Assembly (NCBI GenBank): GCA_023381645.1
Contig: JAMCRJ010000054.1
Span: 1-64,000, forward strand
From: Gammaproteobacteria bacterium
Lineage (GTDB): Bacteria > Pseudomonadota > Gammaproteobacteria > Acidithiobacillales > Acidithiobacillaceae
Reading direction: 5' to 3'
DNA: 64,000 nt
Shown: positions 45,281 to 53,543 of the stretch, one piece after another
How positions within the stretch are numbered: position 1 is the stretch's first letter
Layout: each line of letters begins with the position of its first letter
Notes under the pieces: generated by a model
What the model saw: only the letters and a program-made list of their open reading frames with translations
Told to the model about the DNA's origin: nothing
The model's database searches: none
Program-made: the position numbers and the translations under genes

Positions 45281-45859
45281 TCAGCCGTTATAGCCACCGC
45301 TATAAACGAAGTCCACGCGGCGGTTTCTGGCCCAGCAGGCGGAGTCGTTGGTGGTACACAAGGGGTTGTCCTTGCCGAAGCTCACGGTGCTGATCCGTGC
45401 CGCACTGACGCCCTGGGACTGCAGGAACTGCTTCACCGTCTCGGCACGCTGTTCGCCGAGGGCGAGGTTATACTCCTGGGTGCCGCGATCATCGGTATTC
45501 CCCTCCAGGCGCACCTGGACATGGGGATGGGCCACCATGAACTGCGCATTCTGGGCGGCGATCTGTTGCGCCTGTGCATCCATGGCACCGCTGTTAAATG
45601 CGAAATGTACCCGCAAGTTCTGGGGCAAAGCGGCCAGTTCAGCGGCACTCAGGCCGCTGCTGCCACCACCGATGGGTCCGTTGGCATTGAGGTTCTGGCC
45701 ATTGATGCCCTCACCGGCAAGACCAGCCGTGGCCGCCGAGTTGGCGGGAGCCACCGCGCCAGCCGTCGTGGGCGTCCCGCTCCCCACGTTGTGCGCACAG
45801 CCCGCCAGCACCAGCGCTCCAGCCGCTGCAACCACCACCTTCAGAAAATCAGAACGCAT
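45281..45859 (-). CDS. pal: Peptidoglycan-associated lipoprotein Pal
   Basis: Pal anchors the outer membrane to peptidoglycan. The start at 45859 (GGGAG 8 bases upstream) gives 192 aa. A lipoprotein signal ends with lipobox LAGC. A Ala/Gly linker precedes the OmpA-type domain with VHFAFNSGAMDAQAQQIAAQ, VRLEGNTDDRGTQEYNLALG and RVDFVYSGG. It and CpoB face tolB on the opposite strand, unlike the usual tolB-pal-ybgF order. Confidence 0.96.
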   Translation of the reverse strand: MRSDFLKVVVAAAGALVLAGCAHNVGSGTPTTAGAVAPANSAATAGLAGEGINGQNLNANGPIGGGSSGLSAAELAALPQNLRVHFAFNSGAMDAQAQQIAAQNAQFMVAHPHVQVRLEGNTDDRGTQEYNLALGEQRAETVKQFLQSQGVSAARISTVSFGKDNPLCTTNDSACWARNRRVDFVYSGGYNG

Positions 45860-46040
45860 ATCTTCAACTCCCAGCGAAAAATTGAGGAAATTGTAGCCCG
45901 TAGCCAGAGACAATAGCAATGCGGCACGCAAGCACGCAATTCGTGGTCGCCTATGACTCGGCCAACAGGCAATGTATAGTGATTGCTGCCTACGTTCCCG
46001 GACCAGAACAATGGGACGATACCTTTTCAAGGAGGACCTC

Positions 46041-46169
46041 ATGCAATGTGTGATCTGCCGCCATGGCACCCAACCAGGAATGGTTACCGTAACTCTGGAA
46101 CGGGTCGCAATGGTCATCGTCCTCAAAGATGTTCCTGCGGAAGTGGAAATTCTCCGCTACGCCGCCTGA
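46041..46169 (+). pseudogene. Truncated YgiT/MqsA-type zinc-finger antitoxin
   Basis: A strong AAGGAGG precedes the ATG. The 42-aa product MQCVICRHGTQPGMVTVTLE, then RVAMVIVLKDVPAEV, matches the N-terminal half of YgiT-type antitoxins. Where the second CxxC (normally just after 'V-P-A-x-V') should follow, the frame instead ends EILRYAA. Half of the zinc site and the DNA-binding part are missing. No partner toxin is seen. Confidence 0.7.
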
Positions 46170-46178
46170 CTGCCCCCT

Positions 46179-46256
46179 ATGCGCCTCCGCCCCGAACCAA
46201 TCGACCAGATCCGCCGGAACGCCGCAGGAAGCTTCTGTCGTGAGGCCCGCCCATGA
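46179..46256 (+). pseudogene. N-terminal remnant of an MNT-type nucleotidyltransferase, copy A
   Basis: The 25-codon frame MRLRPEPIDQIRRNAAGSFC REARP resembles the start of MNT-domain nucleotidyltransferases that begin 'M-R-L-x-P-E-x-I-x-x-I-R-x-x-A'. The catalytic GS...DxD part is missing. Its TGA overlaps the galE ATG. A clearly related fragment lies at 48421-48519. Confidence 0.55.
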
Positions 46257-47248
46257 ACAGTGCTATCCTTGTTGTCGGTGGTGCCGGTTATATCGGCTCG
46301 CACATGGCCAAAATGCTGGTGCAGAGCGGCCATGAAGTCATCATCCTCGACAACCTCTCCACAGGTTTCCGGGACGCCGCGCGATACGGGCGGCTCATAG
46401 AAGGTGACCTGGCCGATCAAGCCCTGCTCGACCGGATATTCGCAGAAGACGACATCGCCGCCGTCCTGCATTTCGCCGCCCTCAGCCAGGTGGGCGAATC
46501 CATGCGCGAACCGGCCCGGTACTATCGCAATAATGTCGCCAACACCCAGAACCTATTGGAAACCATGCTCCGCCATAACGTGCGCCGCTTCATATTTTCG
46601 TCCACGGCGGCACTGTTCGGGGAGCCGGAATACACCCCCATCGACGAGCAACATCCCCAGCGCCCCATCAATCCCTATGGGCGCAGCAAGCGCATGGTGG
46701 AAGAGATGCTGGCCGACTATGACAGCGCTTACGGCCTGCGCTTCGTTAGCCTGCGTTACTTCAACGCCGCCGGGGCCGACCCGGAAGGCGAACTGGGCGA
46801 GCGCCACGATCCCGAGAGCCATTTAATCCCCCTCGTGTTGCAGGCAGCCAGCGGTCGGCGGGCACAAATAGCCATTTACGGCGACGATTACCCCACACCG
46901 GACGGCACCTGCGTGCGCGATTATATTCATGTCTGGGACCTGTGCAGCGCGCACCTGCTGGCCTTGGAGCATTTGCTGGCCGATGGGGAGAGCAATACCT
47001 TTAATTTGGGCAACGGTCAGGGCTTTTCGGTGCAGGAAGTCATTGATACCGCCCGGCGCGTTACCGGCCAGAGCATTCCCGCCGATGTTCAGCCCCGCCG
47101 CCCCGGCGACCCCGCCGTGTTGGTGGCCGACAGCCAAAAGGCGCGCGATACCCTGAATTGGGAACCACGCTTTGCGGATCTGGCCGCGATGATAGAGCAT
47201 GGCTGGAGTTGGGAGCAGCAGAAGGGTGATCTTGATCATAAACGCTAA
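46253..47248 (+). CDS. galE: UDP-glucose 4-epimerase GalE
   Basis: GalE interconverts UDP-glucose and UDP-galactose for surface polysaccharides. The 331-aa protein has the NAD-binding GGAGYIGSHMAKMLVQSGH, substrate motif FSSTAALFGEP, catalytic YGRSK (Tyr-x3-Lys), and RYFNAAGADPEGELGERHDP. Length is normal. It starts the polysaccharide region. The ATG overlaps the TGA of the small remnant before it. Confidence 0.95.
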   Translation: MNSAILVVGGAGYIGSHMAKMLVQSGHEVIILDNLSTGFRDAARYGRLIEGDLADQALLDRIFAEDDIAAVLHFAALSQVGESMREPARYYRNNVANTQNLLETMLRHNVRRFIFSSTAALFGEPEYTPIDEQHPQRPINPYGRSKRMVEEMLADYDSAYGLRFVSLRYFNAAGADPEGELGERHDPESHLIPLVLQAASGRRAQIAIYGDDYPTPDGTCVRDYIHVWDLCSAHLLALEHLLADGESNTFNLGNGQGFSVQEVIDTARRVTGQSIPADVQPRRPGDPAVLVADSQKARDTLNWEPRFADLAAMIEHGWSWEQQKGDLDHKR

Positions 47249-47329
47249 ATGTCCTACATTCTGTTTCAACTAATTGTTCATATAAGGCAATACCTATGGC
47301 CATACAGCATCTCTCTAAAATATATTGAA

Positions 47330-47521
47330 ATGGCGTCCCTGGGTGCCGAAATCATTGTGACCAAAAGGGGGCGCCCCGTGGCGCGCATCGCACCCATTGA
47401 GGTTCGCGGGCGGATGTCGGATGCCCAAAAAATCGCTCTGGAACGGTCTCGGGCCAGAATGCGGCAGGGGTATTCGCTGGGGGGCGAGCCCTTCGACCGG
47501 GAAGCTGCGCATGCGCGTTAA
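47330..47521 (+). pseudogene. Remnant of a Phd/YefM-type antitoxin
   Basis: The frame MASLGAEIIVTKRGRPVARI APIEVRGRMS keeps the strand 'E-I-x-V-T-x-R-G-x-P-V-A-R-I' that typifies Phd/YefM antitoxins, but the N-terminal helices that normally precede it are missing. The open frame extends upstream to 47249 without resembling them. No VapC/PIN or RelE partner follows. It ends where the opposite-strand sugar-transferase fragment begins to be recognisable. Confidence 0.55.
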
Positions 47522-47547
47522 GCGCATCTCCCTCAACTGGCGAGACA

Positions 47548-47785
47548 TTTGATTACCAGTAATGCCCAAGGCCACCAGCAACAGAAACAGAAGCACATTG
47601 ACCTGCGCAAGGCTCCCCCACCAGTAGAGCAGCACCCAGCCGGGATTCAGGTGGTAATAGAAGGCGTGGGAAAGGCGGCCAAGATAAAAGACGGCTAAAA
47701 GAGCCAGGACATCGCCCAGCACCAGCGCATAAGGCACCCATTGCGGCCCACGAAAACAGGTACCGCCCGCTGCCGCAGGTTTCAC
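47548..47785 (-). pseudogene. N-terminal fragment resembling an undecaprenyl-phosphate sugar transferase
   Basis: From a GTG at 47785 the frame reads PQWVPYALVLGDVLALLAVF YLGRLSHAFYY, then membrane segments WVLLYWWGSLAQVNVLLFLL. This resembles the N-terminal membrane part of WbaP/WcaJ-type initiating transferases. Similarity ends near TGNQMS, and the frame then runs antisense through the Phd remnant to 47315. The catalytic domain is missing. Assignment is tentative. Confidence 0.4.
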
Positions 47786-47975
47786 GATATCACCGCTCAG
47801 AACCGCCCATACGCCCCACGCCGTCGCCCCGTATCATGACGGCAAAATCAGACTTGGGAAAGTGCCGGCGCGTTAATGCTGGGCAGGCAAAAAAAGACGA
47901 TGTCCAGGCTGCCCGCCTTGACACCCCCATCCATACCCCCTACGCTACCCGCACGTTCACCGCTTGAACAAGACC

Positions 47976-48335
47976 ATGCTCGACGACGCTACCCGATACC
48001 GATTGCTGAAGCTCCTCGAAGAGCACCCCGAAAGCACCCAGCGCGAACTGGCCGCCGCCATGGGTATCAGTCTGGGCAAAGCCAATTACTGTATCAACGC
48101 CCTCATTGAAAAAGGCATGGTCAAGACCGACAACTTCCGCCGCAACCCCCACAAGGGCGTCTACGCCTACCTGCTGACGCCCGAAGGCGTCCAGGAAAAG
48201 GCGCGGGTCACCGTTCGCTTCCTGCACCGGAAAATCGCCGAATACGACACCCTCCAGGCGGAAATCGCCGCCCTACGCCGGGAAGTGGATGGCCTCAGCG
48301 CGTCCGGCCTTGATGCCGGAAGAGGCGCAGCATGA
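47976..48335 (+). CDS. MarR-family EPS-associated transcriptional regulator
   Basis: The 119-aa protein MLDDATRYRLLKLLEEHPES TQRELAAAMGISLGKANYCI NALIEKGMVKTDNFRRN has a winged helix-turn-helix and a C-terminal coiled stretch (FLHRKIAEYDTLQAEIAALR). It fits the MarR-type subgroup found in exopolysaccharide clusters. ATG 47976 is chosen because the family starts there. A TTG 12 bases upstream is possible. It probably regulates the polysaccharide genes around it. Confidence 0.85.
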   Translation: MLDDATRYRLLKLLEEHPESTQRELAAAMGISLGKANYCINALIEKGMVKTDNFRRNPHKGVYAYLLTPEGVQEKARVTVRFLHRKIAEYDTLQAEIAALRREVDGLSASGLDAGRGAA

Positions 48336-48406
48336 CCACCGCCGAGCGCCTCGCGCGCTACGCAGACCCCTTCGCCGCCATCCCTCTTTCCCTCTCCGGG
48401 CTATAG
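48332..48406 (+). other. Very short open frame coupled to the EPS regulator
   Basis: ATGA overlaps the regulator stop, and the frame encodes 24 residues, MTTAERLARYADPFAAIPLS LSGL, then TAG. Such coupling suggests the beginning of a former downstream gene that is now lost. It may also be a coincidence. Confidence 0.3.
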
Positions 48407-48420
48407 GTGGACTGAACCCC

Positions 48421-48519
48421 ATGCGCCTCAGCCCCGAGCAAATCGCCCAGATCCGCCAGAGTGCGGCGGAAAGCTTCGGCCCAGCGGCCAAGGTGGTCAT
48501 GGCACGGCAAAGTCCCTGA
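48421..48519 (+). pseudogene. N-terminal remnant of an MNT-type nucleotidyltransferase, copy B
   Basis: The 32-residue frame reads MRLSPEQIAQIRQSAAESFG PAAKVVMARQSP. The first 20 residues look like the N terminus of MNT nucleotidyltransferases, but the frame ends where the GS...DxD motif should follow. It is related to the remnant at 46179 (shared 'MRL.PE.I.QIR..AA.SF'). It ends 1 base before the flippase start. Confidence 0.55.
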
Positions 48520-48520
48520 C

Positions 48521-49990
48521 ATGACCGCCCCGCATCCCCGCATCGCCCGGTCCACCCTCATCAATCTGGCGGGTCTGATCACCCCCACCGTGGTTTCTCT
48601 GGCCACGGTGCCTCTCTATCTGCGCTGGATCGGTGAAGTCCGTTATGGTGTCCTGCTCCTTGCCTTCACCCTGCTCGGCTATTTTGGCGCCTTTGATCTC
48701 GGACTTGGGCGCGCGGTGGCGCAGCGGGTTGCCCGCCAGGAAAGCAGCGAAGAGCGCAACCGCACCTTCTGGACTGCCTTCATTCTCAGCGCGGGCACGG
48801 GCGCATTGGGCGGGATCATTCTCTATTTCCTCGGCCACTGGCTCTTTGCCGACATATTCCAGATTCCGGCCGTGTTGCGCGGCGAGGCCCAGAAGGCCAT
48901 TCCCTGGCTCGCGGCCATTGTCCCCCTGATTGCCCTCATCTCCGTACTGGCGGGAACTCTGGAAGCGCGCCAAGCCTTCCTCTCCCTCAATGCCAGCCAG
49001 ATCATCGGCGTCATCGGCCTGCAAACCTTCCCGCTTATCAGCGTCGCCATCGGGCATGGCAGCATCGCCGCGATCATCGCCGCTGCCCTCGCCGGACGCC
49101 TTACAGGGGTGCTGGCCATGTTCTGGCTCACCGCCCGCAGGCTGCCCTTTGTCGGTTGGCCCGCGCTGCATCACGCGGAGATTGGCCCTCTCTTGCGCTT
49201 TGGCGGCTGGGTGAGCGTCTCCGGTGCCGTCATCCCCCTGCTCACCATCATCGACCGACTCATCATCGGTGCGCGTCTTGGAGCCGCTGCCGTCACCGCC
49301 TACACCGTGCCTTTTAACCTTACCCAACGCTTCACCTACCTGCCCTACGCCCTCAGCACCACCCTTTTCCCGCGTTTTTCCCAGGCTCAGGGCGAAGACG
49401 CCAAAGGGCTTATGCGGCAGGCCGTCACCGCCCTTACCGCCATCCAGACCCCCTTCGTCGTCCTCGCCATACTGCTCATGCATCCGTTCCTCACCCTCTG
49501 GATCGGCGCGGCCCTCGCGGCGAAGATGGTGCCGGTGGCCATTATTTTGTTGTTGGGCATCTGGATCAATGGTCCTGCCTATATTCCTTATGCCTACATG
49601 CCCGCCCAAGGGCGCCCCGATCTTATGACCAAGTTTTATCTGGCGGAACTCGTACCTTTTCTGCTCATTCTCTGGGCATTGATCGCCTGGCTCGGCATCG
49701 TGGGGGCGGCACTGGCCTGGGCGCTACGGAGCAGCGCAGACGCCATTTTTTGCTTCGCGGCCACCAGGACCACCAAAACCTACGGGCGAGCCATCAGCCT
49801 CACCGTGGTCCCCGTCATCGCCGCCACGCTCTTGGCTTCTGCATCACCATCCTTCCGCTTGGAAATTTCCATAGGGTCCGCGATTCTTGCCGTCGCCCTA
49901 GGTATGTCGTATTACGTCCTGCCAGCACCGCTGCGCCAGCGCGTGATTTTTTGGCGCAAGCCGTTACTATCGCAACATTTTCCGGAGTAG
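48521..49990 (+). CDS. Polysaccharide flippase (Wzx/MATE-like)
   Basis: The 489-aa membrane protein has about 12-14 helices. It starts MTAPHPRIARSTLINLAGLI TPTVVSLATVPLYLRWIGEV and has the Wzx-type stretch LLTIIDRLIIGARLGAAAVT AYTVPFNLTQRF. It should flip lipid-linked saccharide repeat units across the inner membrane. It is the first gene of a run with a methyltransferase and a glycosyltransferase, and it ends 4 bases before the methyltransferase. Confidence 0.9.
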   Translation: MTAPHPRIARSTLINLAGLITPTVVSLATVPLYLRWIGEVRYGVLLLAFTLLGYFGAFDLGLGRAVAQRVARQESSEERNRTFWTAFILSAGTGALGGIILYFLGHWLFADIFQIPAVLRGEAQKAIPWLAAIVPLIALISVLAGTLEARQAFLSLNASQIIGVIGLQTFPLISVAIGHGSIAAIIAAALAGRLTGVLAMFWLTARRLPFVGWPALHHAEIGPLLRFGGWVSVSGAVIPLLTIIDRLIIGARLGAAAVTAYTVPFNLTQRFTYLPYALSTTLFPRFSQAQGEDAKGLMRQAVTALTAIQTPFVVLAILLMHPFLTLWIGAALAAKMVPVAIILLLGIWINGPAYIPYAYMPAQGRPDLMTKFYLAELVPFLLILWALIAWLGIVGAALAWALRSSADAIFCFAATRTTKTYGRAISLTVVPVIAATLLASASPSFRLEISIGSAILAVALGMSYYVLPAPLRQRVIFWRKPLLSQHFPE

Positions 49991-49994
49991 CCGT

Positions 49995-50816
49995 ATGACC
50001 GCCCTTATGCGCAATATTAAAGCGGCACTCCGCGAAACACCTCTCTTCGGCCCGCTCAAATGGTTCGCGGCGCTTTTAGGGCGTAGCACATATCCGCTGC
50101 CATTTAGCACCACGCTCCCCGCGGAACCCTTTCTGGAACGCGCCATTGCACGCATCGGCCGTGCCCCCGACCCAAATCGTCGCGATGAACAGTTTTACAG
50201 CTATTTCAGCGAAATCTGGGCCGACGGCTACGAACAGGGATTGGTCCAGCAATATGCCGCCTATCTGCCTCACATTCCCAAAGGTAGCGCCTTGCCCTTT
50301 CTGGATATTGGCTGCGGTGCCGGTGAGTTTGTCCAGTTTTTGAACGCCCACGGCATCCCAGCACAGGGTATTGACAGCAATGCTACAGAAGTCGCCAGGG
50401 CCAAAGAACGCGGCCTCCATGTCCACTGTGCCGATGCCCTCAACTACCTGGAAGCCCATCAGGAATGTTTTGCCGGTATTTCTCTGCTCGAGGTCATTGA
50501 ACACCTCCCCCCGGAATCCCTCGGCCCCCTCTTGTCCGGTATTTTCCGAGCATTGGTGCCCGGAGGAGTCGTACTGCTGGAGACCATCAACGTCAAGCAC
50601 CCCTTAGCCTTCCACAGCTTCTATAGCGATCCCACCCATACCCGCCCCATTCCATCCGACCTTTTGGTGTTTCTAACGCAATGGCATGGCTTTGCGGGTG
50701 TGCAGGCGATTTATACGACTCCGCTGGCCTTCACCCACGAACAGTCCGTTGATCCTTCAAGGGCCTATTTTTCCTATGCCGTGCTGGGAAGCAAGCCAAA
50801 GGCTACGTCCCCATGA
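49995..50816 (+). CDS. Class I SAM-dependent methyltransferase (surface-sugar type)
   Basis: The 273-aa protein has the SAM motif FLDIGCGAGEFVQFLNAHG, then IDSNATEVARAKERGLHVHC ADALNYL and LLEVIEHLPPESLGPLL. It is a Methyltransf_23-like enzyme common in polysaccharide clusters, probably methylating a sugar or a lipid-linked glycan. Its stop overlaps the glycosyltransferase start (ATGA). Confidence 0.88.
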   Translation: MTALMRNIKAALRETPLFGPLKWFAALLGRSTYPLPFSTTLPAEPFLERAIARIGRAPDPNRRDEQFYSYFSEIWADGYEQGLVQQYAAYLPHIPKGSALPFLDIGCGAGEFVQFLNAHGIPAQGIDSNATEVARAKERGLHVHCADALNYLEAHQECFAGISLLEVIEHLPPESLGPLLSGIFRALVPGGVVLLETINVKHPLAFHSFYSDPTHTRPIPSDLLVFLTQWHGFAGVQAIYTTPLAFTHEQSVDPSRAYFSYAVLGSKPKATSP

Positions 50817-52210
50817 AAGCCATCATGAAAGGATGGATACGCATTCTGCTGGCCAACCCCAGGGCCGTTGCCGCTGCGCGAAAAATTTTGCGCCCGTTTC
50901 CCGCGGTGGAAGAAGAAGTACGGGTGTGGATTTACCTGCTCAAGAAAAAGCTCTTTCGCAGCAATACCGCACCGCCTTTGACCGAAGACAACCAGCCAGC
51001 ACCAACGGCCGTTCCCGGCGGGCAGACACTGCTGATCGATATCTCCGAACTGGTATTACATGACGTGCATACAGGCATTCAGCGGGTCGTGCGCAGCCTC
51101 CTGCAAGAACTCCTGCGTCATCCGCCTGCAGGCTATGCCGTAGAGGCGGTTTATGCCGATGCGGCAAGCCAACTCCGTTATGCACGAAAGTTTATCAGCG
51201 CTACAATCGGCAAGAATCTCGCCGAACTTGAAGAACCCTTGGTATCTATCTATTCGGGAGATGTTTTTTTCTGCCCGGACCTCCACCTGAACTATCCCTT
51301 TGCCACATTGGCTGCCCTGCAACAGCGCGGATTGCGGGTTGTTTTTACCGTTTACGACATCATTGGCCTGAGTAATGCTCGACTCATTCCCAGAGCCTAC
51401 GAACTCGCGTTCACCGACTGGTTTTCCGGCGTGATGTCCGTAGCCGACGCCGTTGTCTGTGACTCTCGGGCCGTGGCCGATGAAGTTGGCGCGTGGTTGG
51501 AAGGTCACCCTGATCTCCGTAACAGATCTCTGCCCATCGGCTATTTTCACCTCGGTGCCGACCTCAAAGCGAGCCAACCCACCCAGGGGCCGGAGGGTGA
51601 AGGGGCGGAGGTGCTGGCCGCCTGCCAATCCCGCCCCACCCTCCTCATGGTCGGCACCCTGGAACCGCGCAAAGGCCACGCCCAGGCGCTGGCGGCGATG
51701 GAGTTGCTCTGGGAAGACGGCATCCACCTCAATCTGGTCATCGTCGGCAAGGAAGGTTGGCGCAGCCACGATCTGGTTCGTCGTCTGCGTCGCCATCCGG
51801 AACGCAACCAGCGTTTATTCTGGTTGGAAAAAGCCAGTGATGCGTTGCTCATGCAGTTGTATGCCCAGTCTACGGCGCTGCTGGCCGCCTCCTACGCCGA
51901 AGGCTTCGGCCTGCCTCTCATTGAGGCGGCCCATTACGGCCTGCCCATCATCGCCCGCGATATTCCGGTCTTCCATGAAGTGGCGGGCGAATTCGCCTTT
52001 TACTTCCCCGACACCGACAGCGCCGCGCTGGCCGATAGCCTCCGCCGGTGGCTCCAACTCCACACCGAGGGCAAAGCACCGCAATCCAGAGACATGCCCT
52101 ATCTCACCTGGGCGCAAAGCACCCGGCAACTCCTCCACGTGATCCTGGAAAACGACTGGTACACCACTTATCGGCCTGCGGAAGCCCACTGCAATGAGCG
52201 CCAGCGTTAG
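50813..52210 (+). CDS. Glycosyltransferase family 4/1 protein
   Basis: The 465-aa GT-B enzyme has LLIDISELVLHDVHTGIQRV VRSLL near the N-terminal part, the donor-domain motif LLMVGTLEPRKGHAQALAAM, and the nucleotide-sugar E(x7)E motif in ASYAEGFGLPLIEAAHYGLP. It is translationally coupled to the methyltransferase. The donor and linkage are not deducible. Confidence 0.9.
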   Translation: MKAIMKGWIRILLANPRAVAAARKILRPFPAVEEEVRVWIYLLKKKLFRSNTAPPLTEDNQPAPTAVPGGQTLLIDISELVLHDVHTGIQRVVRSLLQELLRHPPAGYAVEAVYADAASQLRYARKFISATIGKNLAELEEPLVSIYSGDVFFCPDLHLNYPFATLAALQQRGLRVVFTVYDIIGLSNARLIPRAYELAFTDWFSGVMSVADAVVCDSRAVADEVGAWLEGHPDLRNRSLPIGYFHLGADLKASQPTQGPEGEGAEVLAACQSRPTLLMVGTLEPRKGHAQALAAMELLWEDGIHLNLVIVGKEGWRSHDLVRRLRRHPERNQRLFWLEKASDALLMQLYAQSTALLAASYAEGFGLPLIEAAHYGLPIIARDIPVFHEVAGEFAFYFPDTDSAALADSLRRWLQLHTEGKAPQSRDMPYLTWAQSTRQLLHVILENDWYTTYRPAEAHCNERQR

Positions 52211-52234
52211 ACAAGCGGCCAGCGAACACGTACA

Positions 52235-52320
52235 TTAAAACGTACATATAAGGAGCTCCACCACTTCCCGCATCACCCCCAACACCTGCGCCGCCGCCTC
52301 CCAGGTATGGCGCGCCGCCC
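52235..52320 (-). pseudogene. C-terminal tail of a lost glycosyltransferase
   Basis: Read on the minus strand, the frame gives ARHTWEAAAQVLGVMREVVE LLICTF then TAA. It matches the C terminus of the intact fusion gene at 54512-56575 (AALYTWEDAAAQALAVMREV AGR). The matching DNA runs up to about 52320, and the HEPN gene begins at 52327, so the rest of the old gene was replaced. Confidence 0.7.
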
Positions 52321-52326
52321 ATGGGA

Positions 52327-52812
52327 TCATTCCTCACCCATGGCCCTCTCGAATTTGCGGATATCGTCCCGGAAGGCTTTTAACAGCGCGAGCGAGTCTT
52401 CCGTTAATGCAAGGATTCGCTGCCGGTCCAGCACGCTTCCGTAGATATTGCGCTCTCGATGCCGGAATGCCCTGAACATATGGAGCGCATTGGCTGTGTC
52501 GTGGGAGAGCACCGCCGGACGGTCTTCGGTGGCGATCTCCATCTGGTCGATCAGGTCTTTGTGCCAGCTATCCCCTTTTGGGCTGAATTCGTCCACATTG
52601 GCGGCGATCCTTTGCAGGCATTTCTCCATTCCACTGTAGAGTTTCTCGATGGTGGAGGCCATGGCGATATAGACAATTTGATCCAACTGCGGGTGGACGG
52701 CGGGCAGATCTTTATGGAGCGCGTCTTGCGCCGAGAGCAGGTAGTTGGACTCCTGCACGATGTCATTCAGCTCTTTGTCGAGGAGAATGAACAGGGGATG
52801 CCTACTGATCAC
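52327..52812 (-). CDS. HEPN-domain (HepT-like) partner of an MNT/HEPN toxin-antitoxin pair
   Basis: From a GTG at 52812, inside the end of the MNT gene, the protein is 161 aa and all-helical. It contains DIVQESNYLLSAQDALHKDL, YIAMASTIEKLYSGMEKCLQ RIA, and the motif FRHRERNIYGSVLDRQRILA. Here the usual R-x4-H-x-Y of HEPN RNases reads R-x4-N-x-Y, so the His position is Asn. In such pairs HEPN is usually the toxin. The changed residue leaves activity open. The 11-base overlap shows coupling. Confidence 0.85.
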   Translation of the reverse strand: MISRHPLFILLDKELNDIVQESNYLLSAQDALHKDLPAVHPQLDQIVYIAMASTIEKLYSGMEKCLQRIAANVDEFSPKGDSWHKDLIDQMEIATEDRPAVLSHDTANALHMFRAFRHRERNIYGSVLDRQRILALTEDSLALLKAFRDDIRKFERAMGEE

Positions 52813-53110
52813 TCCACCGCACCTCGTCGGCGTATACCACGTCAAACGGAATGTCTTGCAGCACATCTTCCACTACGCTCTCCAGCGTGTATCTCTGCCC
52901 GGGGTCCGCCAAGCGCTCAATGAGGAAATCCACATCCGAGTGCGCCTGGAAGCGGCCTTCCGCCAACGAGCCGATGATCTGCACCTTGATGCCCATATTT
53001 TGTAATCTATCGACAGCAGTCGCGGCCCTCAGCAGGGCAGTTGCACGGCGCTGTTCGGCATGTTTCCGCAGAATGCGTTCGAGCCTGGTCATAGCCTCTC
53101 TCTTGTCCAT
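52802..53110 (-). CDS. MNT-domain nucleotidyltransferase (antitoxin of HEPN pair)
   Basis: The 102-aa protein has the minimal nucleotidyltransferase motif GSLAEGRFQAHSDVDFLIER, that is GS-x10-D-x-D. In known HepT/MntA pairs the MNT protein adds AMPs to a Tyr next to the HEPN active site. The HEPN gene here has a Tyr in that place (RNIYG). The start overlaps a broken ATPase gene located just upstream. Confidence 0.88.
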   Translation of the reverse strand: MDKREAMTRLERILRKHAEQRRATALLRAATAVDRLQNMGIKVQIIGSLAEGRFQAHSDVDFLIERLADPGQRYTLESVVEDVLQDIPFDVVYADEVRWSDQ

Positions 53111-53420
53111 GGGTTACCTACCCAGCGGTCGGATCTTCTCGCCCGGTCGATCAGTCCGCGCAATGCCGGGAAAAGACCCGGCAAGCGATGCACCTCATCC
53201 AGAATGACCAGATGATCCATGTGCATGGACAGATACGCTTCCGGTTCCTGGAGCTTTGCCAGATCCTGTTCCGAATATCAAGATCGAGGAATCCTCCCAA
53301 TGGCTCTGCAAGGTCCAGCGCGAGCGTCGTCTTGCCCACCTGTCGCGGACCCAGCAGGCATACCGCAGGCGATTCGGCAAGGGCCTGCCGCAGCGGTTCC
53401 AGAAGCGATCGTTTAATCAT
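53089..53420 (-). pseudogene. Frameshifted and truncated AAA ATPase (DUF4143-type), copy 1
   Basis: The first frame from ATG 53420 reads MIKRSLLEPLRQALAESPAV CLLGPRQVGKTTLALDLAEP, a clear Walker A segment. Near GGFLDL it shifts frame. In the next frame it continues DLAKLQEPEAYLSMHMDHLV ILDEVHRLPGLFPALRGLID RARRSDR, the Walker B segment. It then ends in a TGA inside the MNT gene. The ATPase lid and DUF4143 domain are gone. Such ATPases usually form solitary antitoxin-like or mobile genes. Confidence 0.75.
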
Positions 53421-53543
53421 CCTTGCAATTGTGGAGTCTCATTCCGCGATCTGCAAGTTTATCGCCCATTATGGCACGGTAAACTTGTTCTCAGCCACCT
53501 CCAGGGATTGCTGGTGCTGAGCGCTTTTTTCCGCATGCGCAGG

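Noticed and set aside
52229..52247. Direct repeat ACGTACAT-TAAA-ACGTACAT after the glycosyltransferase gene
   Set aside because: It is short and lies downstream of converging genes, with no link to a promoter. Noted only as possible debris at the replacement junction.
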